Of a stretch of DNA of 5,173 nt, positions 5,123 to 5,173 are shown piece after piece. The stretch covers positions 1 through 5,173 of the forward strand of contig DQHR01000102.1 in assembly GCA_003531155.1 (NCBI GenBank), read 5' to 3'. The notes beneath the pieces are model-generated. The model saw only the letters and a program-made list of their open reading frames with translations, did not search any database and had not been told where the DNA came from. The translations under genes and the position numbers were made by a program. Position 1 is the first letter of the stretch, and each line of letters begins with the position of its first letter. Source of the stretch: Bacteroidales bacterium (GTDB lineage: Bacteria > Bacteroidota > Bacteroidia > Bacteroidales > Tenuifilaceae).

Positions 5123-5173
5123 AGCTGCTAAATCTCAGCCGGGCAGATATGCTGATATCAATGTTTTTAGTAA
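5087..5173. other. Right edge: possible first arm of an attC-like site
   Basis: After the DUF3795 stop comes the right inverted end (5107-5122), then palindromic CAGCTG (5122-5127) and a small hairpin GATAT-GCTG-ATATC (5146-5159). If the GCACAAC box (5116-5122) is the left core of a recombination site, its partner GTTGTGC should occur within roughly 60-150 bases, beyond the window. The ATG at 5161 opens a frame of only a few codons before the edge and cannot be called a gene. Confidence 0.3.

Noticed and set aside
5161..5173. Start of a further plus-strand gene at ATG 5161
   Set aside because: Only four complete codons are visible before the edge, with no supporting signal.

Overview
The window looks like chromosomal DNA of an anaerobic or facultative Bacteroidota. 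This is inferred from three things: the gene families, starts that mostly lack a recognisable Shine-Dalgarno sequence, and intergenic DNA full of short degenerate tandem words and C-rich hairpins. No RNA gene, CRISPR array or transposase is visible.

Positions 1-2029 (minus strand) hold a tight three-gene operon read from right to left. It encodes a membrane-anchored tetraheme cytochrome c, a Tat-exported ferredoxin-like subunit with four 4Fe-4S sites, and an NrfD-family multi-spanning quinone-binding subunit that runs off the left edge. The first two genes overlap by 4 nt (ATGA) and the last two are 2 nt apart. Together they form a quinone-linked redox module of the NrfBCD / DsrJOP type, passing electrons between menaquinol, Fe-S clusters and periplasmic hemes. 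No catalytic subunit lies in the window, so substrate and electron direction stay open.

Positions 2030-2381 are a divergent intergenic region with a candidate minus-strand promoter and a 47-nt imperfect hairpin. It is followed by a plus-strand gene (2382-3836) for a YbjT-like protein: an atypical short-chain dehydrogenase/reductase domain fused to DUF2867.

Positions 3837-4669 contain no credible gene but plenty of structure. There are 7-nt and 8-nt phased tandem words (one starting on the SDR stop codon), a terminator-like hairpin with a T6 run beside a perfect GCAGGC/GCCTGC hairpin, a 13-nt direct repeat, two C-rich modules and several inverted repeats.

Positions 4670-5086 encode a small, very cysteine-rich DUF3795 protein in DNA clearly more AT-rich than the SDR gene. 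It sits inside a 573-bp unit whose ends (4550-4564 and 5107-5122) are near-perfect inverted repeats carrying GTTGTGCGT / ACGCACAAC. This geometry resembles an integron gene cassette (GTTRRRY-like core, gene, RYYYAAC-like core) or a small terminal-repeat-bounded element. It is the most interesting lead here, but the second arm of the right-hand site lies beyond the window.
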